Below are positions 6,410-6,654 of a stretch of DNA of 6,654 nt, in pieces (position 1 is the stretch's first letter; every line of letters begins with the position of its first letter). Made by a program: the position numbers and the translations under genes. This DNA is from an uncultured Oscillospiraceae bacterium. GTDB lineage: Bacteria > Bacillota > Clostridia > Oscillospirales > Acutalibacteraceae. The stretch spans positions 1 to 6,654 of the forward strand of contig USLV01000078.1 of the NCBI GenBank assembly GCA_900555705.1. Direction: 5' to 3'. The notes beneath the pieces were generated by a model. That model was not told where the DNA came from. It made no database searches and was given only the letters and a program-made list of their open reading frames with translations.

Positions 6410-6628
6410 TCAGCGCAGCGGCCAGTCCTCTATAAGTCCTTCGTCCGCGTTGGGTCTGTCACAGAGATAGATGTCCGCATGGAAATCCGTGTGTTCGGGA
6501 TCGCAGAGCAACAGCCAGACGGTCAGCTCTCGTCCCGTCATCTCCTGTGTGACCGGGATATAATAGGTATAAAACCGGTCGACACGGCGGGTCTGGCCCT
6601 CCCAGGGATTGACCGGATAGGAGGGAGC
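6410..6628 (-). CDS. C-terminal fragment of an unidentified protein, cut off by the contig end
   Basis: 72 residues of genuine sequence, beginning APSYPVNPWEG and ending GLIEDWPLR before a TGA. I do not recognise the family. The fragment is rich in aromatic and acidic residues (DRFYTYYIP, VWLLLCDP, FHADIYLCDRP), with a beta-strand-like pattern that could be the last part of a larger soluble domain. It has no start codon of its own: reading further right enters the Nextera adapter, where a GTG at 6643 would give the false N-terminus MYKRQ. Any gene call starting there is an artefact; the true 5' end lies outside the window. It is followed on the same strand by the DUF1905 gene. Confidence 0.65.
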   Translation of the reverse strand, partial: APSYPVNPWEGQTRRVDRFYTYYIPVTQEMTGRELTVWLLLCDPEHTDFHADIYLCDRPNADEGLIEDWPLR

Positions 6629-6654
6629 CTGTCTCTTATACACATCTCCGAGCC
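6629..6654. other. Nextera transposase adapter (sequencing contamination)
   Basis: Bases 6629-6647 read CTGTCTCTTATACACATCT, the reverse complement of the 19-bp Tn5 mosaic end used in Illumina Nextera libraries, followed by CCGAGCC (6648-6654), which continues the read-2 side adapter. This is untrimmed adapter at a contig end, not a genomic transposon end: there is no flanking transposase, and the adapter-specific bases follow directly. Confidence 0.97.

Noticed and set aside
6057..6470. A 137-codon plus-strand frame covering the DUF1905 gene
   Set aside because: It starts inside the terminator hairpin and is antisense to a recognised domain with a strong ribosome site.
6629..6647. Tn5/IS50 mosaic end as a real mobile-element end
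   Set aside because: The following CCGAGCC belongs to the Nextera read-2 adapter, the site is exactly at the contig end, and no transposase or target duplication is present.

Overview
The window looks like a piece of a high-GC Firmicutes genome, most probably a gut-type clostridium (Oscillospiraceae-like). This is an inference from the gene families (UPF0371, a Clostridia-type M3 oligopeptidase, a stand-alone DUF1905 protein, a NimA-like flavoprotein), the strong GGGAGG-type Shine-Dalgarno sites and G/C-rich third codon positions. It is a contig end: the last 26 bases are Illumina Nextera adapter, not genome.

Layout. Bases 1-609 (+) carry the last 202 residues of a short-chain dehydrogenase/reductase whose N-terminus lies off the left edge. 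It converges, with only 3 bases between the stops, on a NimA-like FMN flavoprotein (613-1080, -). A 131-base divergent region follows, with two recognisable back-to-back sigma-A type promoters, one firing left into the NimA-like gene and one right into a nitroreductase (1212-1733, +). Forty-nine bases on is an M3 family zinc oligoendopeptidase (1783-3474, +). After a 121-base gap with a plausible promoter comes a UPF0371/DUF1846 protein (3596-5077, +), followed 4 bases later by an auxin-efflux-carrier (AEC) family permease (5082-6026, +). A near-ideal bidirectional terminator (6034-6081) separates it from a convergent minus-strand pair: a DUF1905 protein (6081-6353) and the C-terminal end of an unidentified protein (6410-6628) cut by the adapter.

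How the genes relate. Two links are supported by arrangement: the divergent NimA-like/nitroreductase pair, both probable FMN proteins, sharing one control region; and the tight UPF0371-AEC pair, probably one mRNA ending at the shared terminator. The rest looks like ordinary housekeeping or accessory metabolism.

I saw no CRISPR array, tRNA, rRNA, transposase, phage gene, toxin-antitoxin pair or defence system. I do not think the window contains a clearly new system. The items most worth a second look are the adapter artefact, the promoter evidence for the nitroreductase start, and the UPF0371-permease pairing.
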